NCBI GenBank assembly: GCA_951217055.1
Contig: OX578282.1
Coordinates: 46,372,329 to 46,436,328 of the forward strand
Length of the DNA: 64,000 bases
Direction: 5' to 3'
Source of the DNA: Gerris lacustris
Taxonomy: Eukaryota > Arthropoda > Insecta > Hemiptera > Gerridae
The notes under the pieces were generated by a model, which was not told where the DNA came from, made no database searches, and saw only the letters and a list, made by a program, of their open reading frames with translations. Of the stretch, positions 23,862 to 35,058 are shown piece by piece (within the stretch, counting starts at the first letter, position 1; every line of letters starts with the position of its first letter). The translations under genes were made by a program, and so were the position numbers.

Positions 23862-24232
23862 TAATACAAAATTATGAGTGTACTTTTCTTTTTTTTTAAA
23901 CGACATCAAATTAAAAACAAATGATGATTGATTGTTAGAGAAATATGTCTATTTTACTTTTACCTTAAAGGCATACAAGGTAGGGGATTTTTTCTCAGAG
24001 CCTACTTTTCCGAAACAAATAATCCAATATAGAGAAAAATAAAATATAGAGTAACGTTATTTAAATGGTATCTAAGATGAGAATTTACCTTTACGTATAA
24101 AGTTCCGGTTAGAAAATATTATTAAAAATGTTTAAACTAAGCTGCAGAATGTTACTTTCACATTTTTTTAAATTATTAATGTTAACGGTATATCAAAAAT
24201 TGGAGCACCTATTTTTGTTAGGATCCATTGTT

Positions 24233-24642
24233 AGGGTCCGTAGGCAAAACCAAGGACCCTTATATTTTCCTGCGTGATATACACTTATATACACCTTTCG
24301 TCCGATCACTTTGAAATTTGGCATGTATGTGTCTTGTACCTACCCACATATTTTAAAAATATTTGTCAAAAAAATTTGGGTAAAAAAACTTAAGGGTTAA
24401 AATTTTTTTATTTTTTTCGACACTATGAGGGGTATCATATGAAAGGGTACGTCGAGCTGATTACAAAAATATATAATTCTTTGGTTATAACTTTGATATG
24501 GCGAGCGTAGATTAGTTTGAAGCGGCTGTGAAACGTGTCCCCCCCCCCCCTCTATCTCGCTTATTTGAAGTGCAAAAAATCTGAAATAATTCCTGAACAT
24601 TCTTCTATCAAAAGTAAAGATACCACTTTTTGGAAATTTCGA

Positions 24643-24684
<42 letters not shown>

Positions 24685-24938
24685 ATTGACAAAATACGTT
24701 TTTTTATAATTATGGTCTTTTTGATGTATTTATATGGTTGTAGTCCGGTTCACTTGCAAAAAAATACTTTATCAGAAGTTTGTTTATGTGTTTTGAGAAT
24801 ATCAGACCCATAGGATAGTTCAAAGTAAGCTTTTTAGCATTATAAAAAACACCATCAATAGTGTACTACTTAAACTATACAGTGTGGCCTACGGACCCTC
24901 GCTGTGTGCTGACTAGCACAAACTTGACCTATTTATTT
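24233..24938 (+). mobile_element. Repeat family B, copy 2 (uninterrupted)
   Basis: The best example of the family. It has a 5' hairpin (AGGGTCC/GGACCCT) and a body with TTTGAAATTTGGCATGTATG and a poly-C run. A (TA)n of about 34 bp sits at 24649-24682. It then has TGGTTGTAGTCCGG, an exact 13-bp inverted copy of the 5' end (GCCTACGGACCCT, 24887-24899), and the terminal hairpin starting GTGTGCTGACTAGCAC at 24904. Compared with copy 1 the family A insertion is absent, which gives the empty site. Confidence 0.85.
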
Positions 24939-26149
24939 GTTTTATTCCGGTTGAAAATTAATATATTTCTTTCGTATGCACTTCTTTACGATAATCTTTT
25001 TCATTTAATTAAAAAACGATTCTATGTTTTTTCTCGGCGGAAACACACATATCAATTATAAATATAATTATTAAGCTTAAAGAATTACTAAATCTTTTTG
25101 ATAATAAAAAAATTGACATAATATTATTAATGTTTTATGTCTGAAGTGCACAAAGAATAGTTTTTTAATTATCTTAAAAAACTTGGAAAGGAGATCTAAC
25201 ATGATTATAAAATTCGTGAAAAATATAAGCAGGATGTGAATTTACGTTTTGATTGCTGTGAATCTTTGTATAAGTTCCAGTTATAAATTAAAAATGCATT
25301 TTATACTGTTAAATTGAAACTGTAAAGCTAGAATTAGCTATCTGATATTTATCAGAATGCATTGTTAATTTAATGTATACCATTATGTTTTTTTTTCTTT
25401 GTCTAAACAAAGATGAATGATTTATTAGGTGGGTAAAAAATGCGTGCAATTTTACTAGGATGTGAATTACCTAATATTATCTTAAATCTTTAAAAAATGA
25501 TTAATTCCATAACTGTAAAACGGAAACTATGTAACTAATTAAGAGGAAACTAGGGTAGAAAAGTAAGAGACTTAGGAACTAACTAGAGTAAACTTAAAAA
25601 AAAAAAAATATAAAGTATAATAAACCTTTATTAAGATATTTGCTTTTTATTTTTTAATGCTTTAATTAAACTTCAATTTTGCCTATTAGGTTAAATTTAA
25701 TAGAATTAGGCTATATTTAGTTTATAATGTCAAGAATTTAATATTCTTATATTTAAGATTTTTCTTAATTTAGATGTATCTTTGCATAGATTTGTTTTAA
25801 CTCCAATTTTTTTTCCAATAATATAATTTAGTATATTAATTTATGTATTGATTATTTTAAATAATTTCTTCAGTACATTTAATTTATGTATATACTTTTA
25901 TTTATTTGTTTAAAATGTCTCTGTATATGAAACCAAAAATGTTATTACAAAAATATAAAAGGACGAAAAGCGAATTTATTTATTTTAGAGGAAAGTTTTT
26001 ACAATGCGATTTCCCTAAGGTTGTAACGCGTCTCTTTTTCATGCTTTGTATCTCCGCCAGAGGCCACAACAAGAGATATTTTTTTAAAAAAATATTTGTC
26101 TTCACTTTTATAAAAAAAAAAGGTAGACCTAATATTTATAGATTTCACT
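24939..26149. other. AT-rich stretch, no gene seen
   Basis: No recognisable frame or repeat. An open frame entering from about 25906 runs into the CA/TA arrays and is not credible. Confidence 0.5.
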
Positions 26150-26345
<196 letters not shown>

Positions 26346-26870
26346 TTTTGTGTATTGAGACGTCTTTTTACAAATCATACATTTTGGCGTCCTCATGAAA
26401 TAACAACATTTTTGATAATTTGCTTTCAATTATAAGGTACTGCGGGTTAATATAGAGTTTTGATCGCAAAAAATTGTAATATATATGTTTATTAGCAATA
26501 TACATTTTCTCGTAATTCCACTTTCATTTCTACACCATTATGACAACTTTTTAAATTACCGCCGATGTGGCACTATATGTATATTCTGTCCACTGATAAG
26601 TTAATATCACGTCCAACTGTATATACTTTTAGTAAACTGCACCAATAAGACGTCCAGCGGTGTTGCCAAATCTTAATTCATTTGTATTAGGTATATTATA
26701 TAGTCCAGCCGTCATATACTTAACCTTCGAGCGCTCGCGCCTTTTTTACACAAGAACACTCGCGTGGCGGTATTTACACCGCCATCAGTTTTAAATAGTG
26801 TTATACTCTTATGCATTGCTATTAGGGGTAAATTTCTCAAACCTTAATTAAAACATAAAAAATTAACTTC

Positions 26871-27022
26871 CAATTAGTGTGGCACATAGCTTCCTCGTAT
26901 CCTATCATGTACTTTATTGTTATATTAACATTAAAATCCGATTTTAATGTTAAATGTTAATGTTTAATGTTAATTTTAATAAAATTATTGTTATATTACT
27001 TTAATGTTATATTGTGTATTGT
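26871..27022 (+). repeat. Family E module copy
   Basis: CCAATTAGTGTGGCACATAG then CTTCCTCGTATCCTATCATG matches 9806-9850. It is followed by a locally duplicated TTTTAATGTTAAATGTTAATG stretch. The matching D module begins at 27619, so the intervening 0.6 kb may be a later insertion. Confidence 0.6.
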
Positions 27023-27165
27023 GTAATAGTACATTACGCGTCGAGTGCGGAAAGTAGTATTTTGCATGCGAGTGTGTAGTTTGCACCCGAGCGACAGCGA
27101 GGGTAGTAAAACCACACGAGCAATGCAAAATGCCGTTTTCGCACGAGTTGCGTACCGTACTTTAT
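27023..27165. repeat. Imperfect inverted repeat, GC-richer
   Basis: The left arm (AGTACATTACGCGTCGAGTG..., TATTTTGCATGCGAGTGTG) is mirrored by the right arm (CACACGAGCAATGCAAAATG..., CGTACCGTACT). Arms of roughly 45-60 bp surround a GAGCGACAGCGAGGG centre. TTATCTACGATTG at about 27160 and CAATCGTAGATAA at about 27592 suggest an outer inverted pair that encloses the hairpin at 27444. Confidence 0.5.
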
Positions 27166-27443
27166 CTACGATTGTTAGATTTAAATAATAAATACAGAAG
27201 AAAATAAACTTGCTGTATGTAAGTTCGTATCTCTCTCTCTTGATAAAGATGGCATTAATTCTTGAGTTGTATTTTTTGGCGAATTAATTATTTCTGAAGG
27301 AGTATTATTCTCCACATTTTCGTCAAAGTCACTTGATTCACTCATTGTTTTTCACTAAAAACTCGATATAAACAGTTACTTTAAAAAAAGAACAGCAAAT
27401 TAGTTTTGTAAAATGTAAACAAACTCGCTAATCGTGCGTAAAG

Positions 27444-27499
27444 CTGAAGAATTCCTCTTCTTTACCGCGCTAGCGTGGTAAAGAAGAGGAATTATTCAG
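27444..27499. repeat. Near-perfect long palindrome
   Basis: AATTCCTCTTCTTTACC (27450-27466) pairs perfectly with GGTAAAGAAGAGGAATT (27477-27493). The centre G-CGCTAGCG-T is itself palindromic. Five more pairs continue outward after one mismatch. It is non-coding. Confidence 0.85.
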
Positions 27500-27618
27500 A
27501 ACTATGAGAAGCGCATGCGCAATGAATACAAGTACGTAAATAATCACTTTCTTCGCATCTAAACAAAGATATAATGTTTATATTTCGTATCAATCGTAGA
27601 TAAAAACTATTAATAGTT

Positions 27619-28005
27619 TTAGCGATCTTTATCACTTCATAGCGGTGTCGCTGTTGGTTTTACTAAAAAATTGTATTTGAAAAAAAGTTTTTCTCATTGA
27701 ATAGATGAAGTTTAATTTTTTTCCCGACCTAAAATTCCAATTTTAAATTTGAAGTTCACGTTTACGCGAGCGTTGCTCGTGAACGCTTGGACGGATAACG
27801 TTGTCCACCGAACTCGTCCTGGGCATTGATAAAATGAACATGTCTACCAAATTTCATCAAAATCGGTCGACATTTACTCAAGTTATCGTCACACGTTTCA
27901 TAATTCGCGAACACACAGACCGACAGACAGACACGAGACCAAAAATGTTCCCTGATGTCTGAAACGGATTTCTATCTTGGAATTTTTAAGTTAATTATCG
28001 CGAGG
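27619..28005 (+). repeat. Family D copy 2, 3' end missing
   Basis: Begins AGCGATCTTTATCACTTCAT and follows copy 1 through the CAGACCGACAGACAGACACG passage to GATTTCTATCTTGGAATTTT, then departs. The terminal hairpin is absent. Confidence 0.7.
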
Positions 28006-28182
28006 GTGCAAGTGATTTTTACTCCCAAGGTACGTACAAGATTTTCCTCCAGAAGGGAGAAAAAAATATGGATAGATTTTAATTTTAAATTACGTTATTC
28101 AACAAAAAATATAGTTAGATATAATATTAACAATTCTCTAAATAAGTTTAATCACGTTAAAATTAAATTAAAGATAATAACT

Positions 28183-28275
28183 AGGCATCGCGTGGCTCTA
28201 TCATTGAAGCGAGCGTATGGAAATAAATATGTATTGAATATTGAAACAATATATAACCATGAATCATGATGAGTT
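28183..28275 (+). repeat. Family F repeat copy 1
   Basis: CTAGGCATCGCGTGGCTCTA then TCATTGAAGCGAGCGTA, and ATCATGATGAGTTGATA, matches 31797-31876. Function unknown. Confidence 0.65.
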
Positions 28276-28383
28276 GATAGATAATGGGTATAGTAGTAGT
28301 AGTACAGCGGCTTGTAGTAAGGGAACCACCCCGCATTCTTACTATTCCTCTAACCACACATCTCCCTCCCTGCTTTATTAATA

Positions 28384-28989
28384 CAGTGTAACCCCTTTTA
28401 ACCGGCCACGGATCAACCGGTCCTCGGATTAACCGGCCTATTATATGATTTTTTTTTTTTTTGATACAACTTTAGTAGTATCACTATAGTCGATGCAGAT
28501 ACAATTAAAAAACAAAATATTCGATGGCAGGTGGCTCAAACATTGATTGTTTGACGGCATTTCCTGGTAAATAAAGGGGGGTCACGTGACGTTGATGTGG
28601 TGGACAAAATAGGAGTGCGTTTGATTCTATGACTACATATTTCTAGGAATCAATTAACATCTCTGTGATTCTTTTTTCTACACCTGTTGCTTTGTCGGAG
28701 CCTTTCTCCGAATTTCGTTAAAACAAATTTCTTGAGGATAAGAGGAGAGAGGACGTTGTTACTCACTCAGTTGTGTGCTTGCCTTATCAAAAAATAAGTT
28801 ATAAAAAAAATTAGGTAATAAAATAAGGTGCAAAAACGTCTTAATTATTTTTTTATTCATGACATATGATAAAATATATAGGTTCTTTTTGATTGGTTCT
28901 ATTTTTCACGAGAACCTCGGATCAACCGGCCAAACGGGTAACCGGCCAGGTCCTGGTCCCGACCAGGCCGGTTAAGAGGGGTTACACTG
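28384..28989. mobile_element. pogo/Tigger-like MITE 2
   Basis: The left end CAGTGTAACCCCTTTTAACC and the right-end reverse complement CAGTGTAACCCCTCTTAACC continue into GGCC, giving 24-bp terminal inverted repeats with one mismatch. TA target duplications lie at 28382-28383 and 28990-28991. Further ATCAACCGG/TTAACCGG blocks sit beside both ends. At 606 bp with no transposase frame it is non-autonomous. Tc1/mariner superfamily by TA duplication; pogo/Tigger by the CAGTG...AACC ends. Confidence 0.85.
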
Positions 28990-28995
28990 TACTTT

Positions 28996-29340
28996 TAGCC
29001 ATCTTTATTAATTCATAGCGGTGTCGCTGTTGGTTTTACTGAAAAATGTTATTTGAAAAACATGTTCGTCTCGTCGAATAGATAATGTTAGATTTTTTTC
29101 CCGTTCAAAAATTCCAATTTTAATTTTAAAGCGCACGTTTACTCGAGCGTTGCGCGCGAACGCTTGGGCAGGCAACGTTGTCCAACGAACTCGTCCTGAG
29201 CATTGGTGAAATGAACATGTATACCAAATTTCATCAAAATCGGTAAATTTTTACTCAAGTTATCGTCGTACGTTTCAGACACACAGACACGGAGCATACT
29301 TCGTTGAATGTAGGAAGCTCGCTACGTCGCTTCAATTATT
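28996..29340 (+). repeat. Family D copy 3
   Basis: Starts 5 bp after the MITE target duplication (TAGCCATCTTTATTAATTCA) and follows the family through AAATCGGTAAATTTTTACTC and CAGACACACAGACACGGAGC. A further 3' piece of the family (TTTCTGTATTGGAATTTTTG...GATCACATAGCTTC) lies at 29860-29936. Confidence 0.7.
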
Positions 29341-29629
29341 TGAATTTCAATGCTAAAATTAAATGGAAGAATCAGCTGGAAGCTGAGTCGTGTGTATATT
29401 GTGCTGACAGCTGATGTATTTAAATATGGATTAGTTAATCTACATTTAGAAATTATGTTTCCACTTTTAACTTGTTTTGTTCCTTTTACTGATGAATCAC
29501 TATGGCAACCGTCTACGTGACATGTGTGAAGATGACATTATAGATTTCGACTTCGACATTAAACAAAAGTTAGTAAATGAAATGTGTATTAGCACCAACC
29601 TAATTTATTTGTGCTTTATCTAGCTAGGG

Positions 29630-29750
29630 CAACACTGGAGGGAATCATGAACTTCCATGATTACTCCCTTACTTATTTTTCATTACTCCCTGTTTAACCC
29701 GACCGGGTGCAATGAGTAACTTCCCTCCCTGTAAACTAGGGAGGAAAGTT
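29630..29750. repeat. Two adjacent hairpins with related ACTCCCT-type composition
   Basis: AATCATG/CATGATT at about 29643-29662 is followed by AACTTCCCTCCCT (29718-29730) paired with AGGGAGGAAAGTT (29738-29750), one mismatch and a 7-nt loop. The element type is not recognised. Confidence 0.45.
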
Positions 29751-29946
29751 CACTTTTTCTCCCTGGTGGAGGTAAAAATTATTTTACATGAATGATAAAA
29801 TTGTGGACAGACTGACGGACAAACTCGAACCAGAAATGTTTCCTGGCGAGTGCAACGGATTTCTGTATTGGAATTTTTGAAATCGAAATTGGTGACATAA
29901 AAATGTTCGTTCTTCAGAACGATCACATAGCTTCAATTAAAAAAAA

Positions 29947-30565
29947 TCGGTCCGAGACAACTCAGACAAACTTTCTCATATACGAGTTTATAATTACATA
30001 GCCCAGTGTTTCCATTTATTAGTTTTCAAATGTACATTTAATTATTATTAAACATTTCATCAAAATTTATCATAAAAATAACTTTTCCTGGGCGGGGAAT
30101 CGAACCCGGGCTCTCTCCGTCCGCGTTTTAAGCTTTTTTCTCAGGAACTAGATTTTTCCCGGGAAAACGGCTTATATCGTTGGATTCGTATTCAAATGGA
30201 CTACATTTTAGAATTTTTTAATCAAAATCGTCGGAACCGTTTTCGAGAAATATTTTTTTTTCAGGTTTTTTCAGAGTTTTTGGGGGGCAGCGCCTCCAAA
30301 TTTGGAGCTAAAATTCATTTCTCGATTTCGCCTCGGGGTATGATTTTTGTGAACATGTATGCCAAATTTCGTCAAAATCGGCTCAGTAGTTTAGGCTCCA
30401 GGCGTCTGCACAGACGACAGACGACAGACGACAGACGACAGACAGACAGACATTTTTTAAAAACCACTTTTTTGGACTCAGGGGACCTCAAAACGTGTAA
30501 ATCCATCAAAATCTCAAAATCGAATTTTCGCGCCATCACAATACTTTCTCTTTATATGAGAAAGT
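29947..30565 (-). mobile_element. Repeat family A, full-length copy 2
   Basis: On the minus strand it has the 5' hairpin (ACTTTCTC...GAGAAAGT, at 30543-30565), a CAGACGA-type short tandem array (about 30411-30450), the tRNA-like segment (30096-30106), the 13-bp inverted end TATATGAGAAAGT, and the terminal hairpin GTCTGAGTTGTCTCGGAC. It lies head to tail with copy 3, with 6 nt between them. The 123-codon plus-strand frame inside is shared by all copies only as a shadow of repeat sequence. Confidence 0.85.
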
Positions 30566-30571
30566 AAAAAA

Positions 30572-31194
30572 TCGGTCCGAGACAACTCAGACAAACTTTC
30601 TCATATACAAGTTTATAATTTCTTTGCTCAGTTTATCTCCATTTATTAATTTTCGCATGTACATTTAATTATTATTGAACATTTCATGAATATTTATCAT
30701 AAAAATAACTTCCCCTGCACGGGGAATCGAACCCGGGCTCTCTCCGTCCGCGTTTTAAGCTATTTTCTCAGGAACTAGATTTTTCCCAGGAAAACGGCTT
30801 ATATCGTTAGATTCGTATTTAAATGGACTACATTTTAGAATTTTTTAATCAAAATCGTCGGAACCGTTTTCGAGAAATATTTTTTTTCACGCTTTTTCAG
30901 AGTTTTTGGGGGGTAGTGCCCCCAAATTTAGAGCTAAAATTCATTTCTCGATTTCGCCTCGGGGTATGATTTTTCTGAACATGTATGCCAAATTTCGTCA
31001 AAATCGGCCCAGTAGTTTGGGCTCCAGGCGTCTGCACAGACGACAGACGACAGACGACAGACGACAGACGACGGACAGACATTTTTTAAAAACCACTTTT
31101 TTGGACTCAGGGGACCTCAAAACGTGTAAATCCATCAAAATATCAAAATCGAATTTTCGCGCCATCACAATACTTTCTCTTTATATGAGAAAGT
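30572..31194 (-). mobile_element. Repeat family A, full-length copy 3
   Basis: Same orientation and structure as copy 2, about 90% or more alike by eye. It includes both hairpins, the 13-bp inverted end and the tRNA-like segment at 30723-30733. The ACGACAGACG array is one or two units longer. Confidence 0.85.
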
Positions 31195-31796
31195 AATAAA
31201 TAAATAACACTGCCCTATTATATACGTGAATAAATCATGTTCCCGTTTTCTTCCATTAAAACTCGGTGTAAGGGGCGGCTTTTTTTATACTAATTTGTGA
31301 AGTTCACATTATTACTTTAACACATCATATTGAGAATTTGTTTAATATTAAGTAATTAATTTTTATTATAACCAGAAAAAGGCCGGTATTTTTGCAAATA
31401 CCGGGTATATGATTATAATTATTATGTGTTTATGACAGTGCAATAAACATTTAAATTCAATATATAGTACCGTTAAATTTATGCGTGTAATATTTAATTA
31501 TTTTATTAATTAGGCTAATAAATAAATAATTTTAAATAAATTATTAATTTCCCCTTAGTTCAATCACTCTTAAAAGAGAAAGAGAAATACAAAATATAAG
31601 CAAAGTCAATCGACAGAGATGTATGTAGATATGACTAGTTAAGTTTAAGGGACACATTTCCTTATCAAGTAAAGCTAATTCATATTCACATCAGATTAGA
31701 TAAGATAACTAACAAAACTCGTAATCAAATTATACTTTTCGTCACAATCATCCCAGATTTTATATTATTATATAAAATATAATAATATAAAATATT
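31195..31796. other. AT-rich stretch, no gene seen
   Basis: No coding frame or repeat recognised, apart from a small TATTATATAAAATATAATA palindrome near 31765. Confidence 0.5.
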
Positions 31797-32057
31797 ACTA
31801 GGCATCGCGTGGCTCTATCATTGAAGCGAGCGTAATGGAATAAATATTAGATAGTTAATCATGATGAGTTGATATTATTAGAATATGCAAGTAATAGAGT
31901 CGTGCAGTGGGGGAGAAGGGTTAATCTACTATTCCTTAACTCTTCTACACGTCCCGGCCATTCCACTTCAATTATGTATTATAAAGTGTATCACTTCGAT
32001 GCGCAAAAACTACTGTATATGTATCAAGTTGAAATTTTACATGCCTGTTTCCATTGA
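31797..32057 (+). repeat. Family F repeat copy 2 and flank
   Basis: CTAGGCATCGCGTGGCTCTA and TCATTGAAGCGAGCGTA recur, with ATCATGATGAGTTGATA at 31859. Downstream is a 62-codon frame of no recognisable family, probably not coding. Confidence 0.6.
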
Positions 32058-32129
32058 GATTTAGATGGTGTATATGAAGTTTTATTAAAACCGTTACCTT
32101 AGAACGTAAGATATCGGTAAAAAGGTTTT

Positions 32130-32370
32130 TAGCGATCTTTATTAATTCATAGCGGTGCCGTTGTTGGATTTACTAAAAAATGTTATTTGTCTCATCGAAT
32201 AGGTCATGATAGAATTTTTCCCCGTCCTGAAATTCTAATTTTAAATTTGAAGCTAACGTTTACGAACTTAGCCCGAGTATTAGTAAAAGTATCATGTATA
32301 CCAAATTTCAACTAAATCGGTCAACTTTTACTCAGGTTATCTTCGGACACGTAAACGTTAGACACAGACA
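32130..32370 (+). repeat. Family D copy 4, 3' truncated
   Basis: GCGATCTTTATTAATTCATA and GCGGTGCCGTTGTTGGAT, then AAATTCTAATTTTAAATTTG and AAATCGGTCAACTTTTACTC. It ends before the terminal hairpin. Confidence 0.65.
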
Positions 32371-32417
32371 AATCGCCGGCTTCTGTACGATTAAGTTATA
32401 GTTATTTATATAACTAG

Positions 32418-33299
32418 GCAGCAAAATGGAATTTTACTGACGGGTGATTAGATTAAACTCCGAGCCGAAAGCGAGGACAGGCTATGATAATTAACTGCCG
32501 AGGCGAAGCCGAGGCAGGTAATTTACCGACTTGACTGTCGAGGCGCAGCCGAGGAAGGCAATGAATAAACGAGGCATAAATGTTTCCTTTGCTGCCTTGT
32601 TGCATACATTTAATCTACGGACGGCAGAAAAATGAAACTGCTAACATATCATCTTTATTAATGTAACATAGTTAATTACTATGTTACAATAATAAGATAA
32701 TAACATACGTATTAACTAAAATTAATGTTCATAAAGAAATCAAATAAGAAGCTTTGGAATAATAACAATAAGTGAATAGCAAACTGAATCTATAACAACA
32801 AAATACTAAACACACGTTTATAGCTCACAAAACTTCTGAATGAATATTGCACGCAATATAAACTATTTATTTATATTTTTACTAAAAAATTACTAAAAGT
32901 ATTAAAGATTGCTATTGCTTAGAATAAAAGAAGTAAGTAGAATAAATCAAGAATAGTAGCTAGTCTAATCTAGAATGACAGTAATAATAATAATATAAAT
33001 GTTGAATGTTTACATGAAGCTGCAGTGTGGCCAGTGACTCCGCTATTTTTTTAATTAAAGATCTACTATTCATTGAACTTATTTAACAGAATTAACAAAT
33101 GTAAACAAATTATTTTAATATTAAAACGTTTATTTATTAAATATTACGTATTGAACTATAATATATAATTTTATATGGTAGAGATAATAGTATAAACTGT
33201 TATTGCCAACATTATAACAGTAAAATTTTTCCTCATTTTACCGCCTGGGCAGTAAAATCTCTGCCCGAAATCAGTTCAATAATGCCTCATTTTGCTGCC
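32418..33299. mobile_element. 0.9-kb element with 12-bp inverted ends
   Basis: GGCAGCAAAATG at 32418-32429 is matched by CATTTTGCTGCC at 33288-33299. Near the left end are GC-rich blocks of the form CTGCCGAGGCGAAGCCGAGG (32492) and GTCGAGGCGCAGCCGAGG (32537). A related block (CTGCCGAGCGAAGCGAGACA) lies at the very end of the window, 63963-63982. No transposase frame and no clear target duplication. Confidence 0.5.
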
Positions 33300-33319
33300 G
33301 CAAGTAGATAAAAATTATT

Positions 33320-33583
33320 AAGTGTAAAATTGTAATAGTTGCACATTCTTTTTCTACACTTCAAGACTTTTAAATTAATGTTTACCTTGCCATGGTGACT
33401 AAAAACGTTTTTGTAGTCGCCAGCTATATTTGCCGCTATCTTGAAAATATTAGGTATGAAATTTTAATAGTTTAATTCTTTTTTCTATATTTCAAGACCT
33501 TTAATTTGATATATGACACGTCATGGTGTCTAAAACATTCTTTTTAGTCACCCGCCTTATTGGCCACCATCTTGAAAATATTA
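33320..33583. repeat. Two-copy tandem duplication, unit about 132 bp
   Basis: Units at about 33320-33451 and 33452-33583 share AATAGTTTAATTC-like, TTCAAGAC.TTTAA, CATGGTG.CTAAAA, TTTTAGTC.CC and ATCTTGAAAATATTA. A third start follows at 33584. Confidence 0.7.
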
Positions 33584-33930
33584 AGTGTGAAAATCGAAAA
33601 AGTGTCCAGTTGACACAAATGCCGAGATGTACCTGAGTGCCGAATTTTTCGTTCCTAGCTATAGTAGTTCATTAATAGAAACAAGCTACGCACAGACAGA
33701 GCCAGAGCCGTTATTTTAGGTTTCTTTTTGTACTTTGTGCAGAAGCTTAAAACGAAATAAAATCACCATTTATGTAAAGAAATGTATAGTATTGCATCTA
33801 ATGTACAAACATAAAAACATATGCATTTAATAGTAAAATGTGCAAAACATAAAAATGCGAGCTCTATAAATGAGTATCATTGGTTCACAGGACAATATAA
33901 AATTTTTACAAAATAAACCTTACAAATATA

Positions 33931-34240
33931 AAATAAACAGGTCAAGTGTGTGCTAGTCAGCACACAGCAAGGGTCTGTAGGCCACACTGTATTGTTTAAG
34001 TAGTACCCTGTTGATGGTGTTTTTTAAAATGCTAAAAAGCTTACTTTGAACTATCCTATGGGTCTGATATTCTCAAAACTCATAAACAAACTTCTGATAA
34101 AGTATTTTTTGCCACTGAACCGGACTACAACCATATAAATACATCGAAAAGACCATAATTACGAAGAAAACGTATTTTGTCAATAAAAAATAAAATAATA
34201 TTTTTTTCGAAATTTCCAAAAAGTGGTATCTTTACTTTTG
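33931..34240 (-). mobile_element. Repeat family B, copy 3, 5' truncated
   Basis: On the minus strand it contains the family's TGGTTGTAGTCCGGTTCA, the AGTAAGCTTTTTAGCATTTT passage, GGCCTACAGACCCT and the terminal hairpin GTGTGCTGACTAGCACAC. It lacks the 5' hairpin half. A short AAAGTAAAGA duplication occurs at the break near 34240-34280. Confidence 0.75.
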
Positions 34241-34249
34241 GTCGAAGAA

Positions 34250-34970
34250 TGTTGAATGTCTTTACTTTTGGTTGAAGAACGAATAAAGCCAAAGAGCTGG
34301 TTTGAAAATTTTATCACCTTTTTTTTATCAAAGGGATTTTTCTCTAGGATGCGTCGTTTCGGAGTTATAAGCGAAAAACTAAAACAACTTCCAACATTTT
34401 ATGATTTTCGCCATTTTTTTATGGTGAAGCCAAATCCGAATCTAGTCAATAATGAGATTTTCAGATTCAGCACCTCAAAAACATAAAGATCCGTCGAGAA
34501 AAATTCTTTACCAATTTTTCCTGTCCAAACTACCAAATGAATGGACTATTAGAATAGAAATAGAACTGGCAAGAAAAAAAGTCTAGAAGGTTGATTCTCT
34601 CACACCTTATCAGAGATACAAGCGTAAAGGGTTTGAATGTTGAAGGTAGGGTATTGGGCGGCAAAACCTTGCATTGTTGCCCGATCTGCGGAGTTCCGAT
34701 TATCCTTCGACTGTACAAAAATATACATTTCTAGATATACATCCACAGCACTACCGCCCCTAAAGGAAATAAGTGAAACTAAAAATATACAATTTTTTTC
34801 AATTTTCGACCATTATTACTTCCCTCTCAGATTTCATACATAGCTTATTTGAAGCATTTAGAACGAAATTAACACGGGTTGTAAAGTGACGTCCGGTATA
34901 CGGAGTTCATATTGTCCCGGACGTCATATTGATGGTAAATCCCTAATGTATGGACGTCATAATGGTAGGA
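34250..34970. other. Unassigned stretch
   Basis: Two open frames of 62-76 codons without recognisable features. Possibly a further decayed repeat next to family B copy 3. Confidence 0.4.

Positions 34971-34972
<2 letters not shown>

Positions 34973-35056
<84 letters not shown>
34973..35056. repeat. (TA)n microsatellite
   Basis: About 84 bp of uninterrupted TA. Confidence 0.95.

Positions 35057-35058
<2 letters not shown>

Noticed and set aside
27955..28269. 104-codon frame spanning the end of family D copy 2 and family F
   Set aside because: It crosses a repeat boundary and begins inside a non-coding repeat module.
30196..31196. Open frames of 96-123 codons in family A (also 15642-15929 and 3578-3940) with a shared 'FNQNRRNRFREI' string
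   Set aside because: The similarity reflects shared repeat DNA. Frames lie on different strands relative to the element, include the CAGACGA microsatellite, and break at indels, so no conserved protein is implied.
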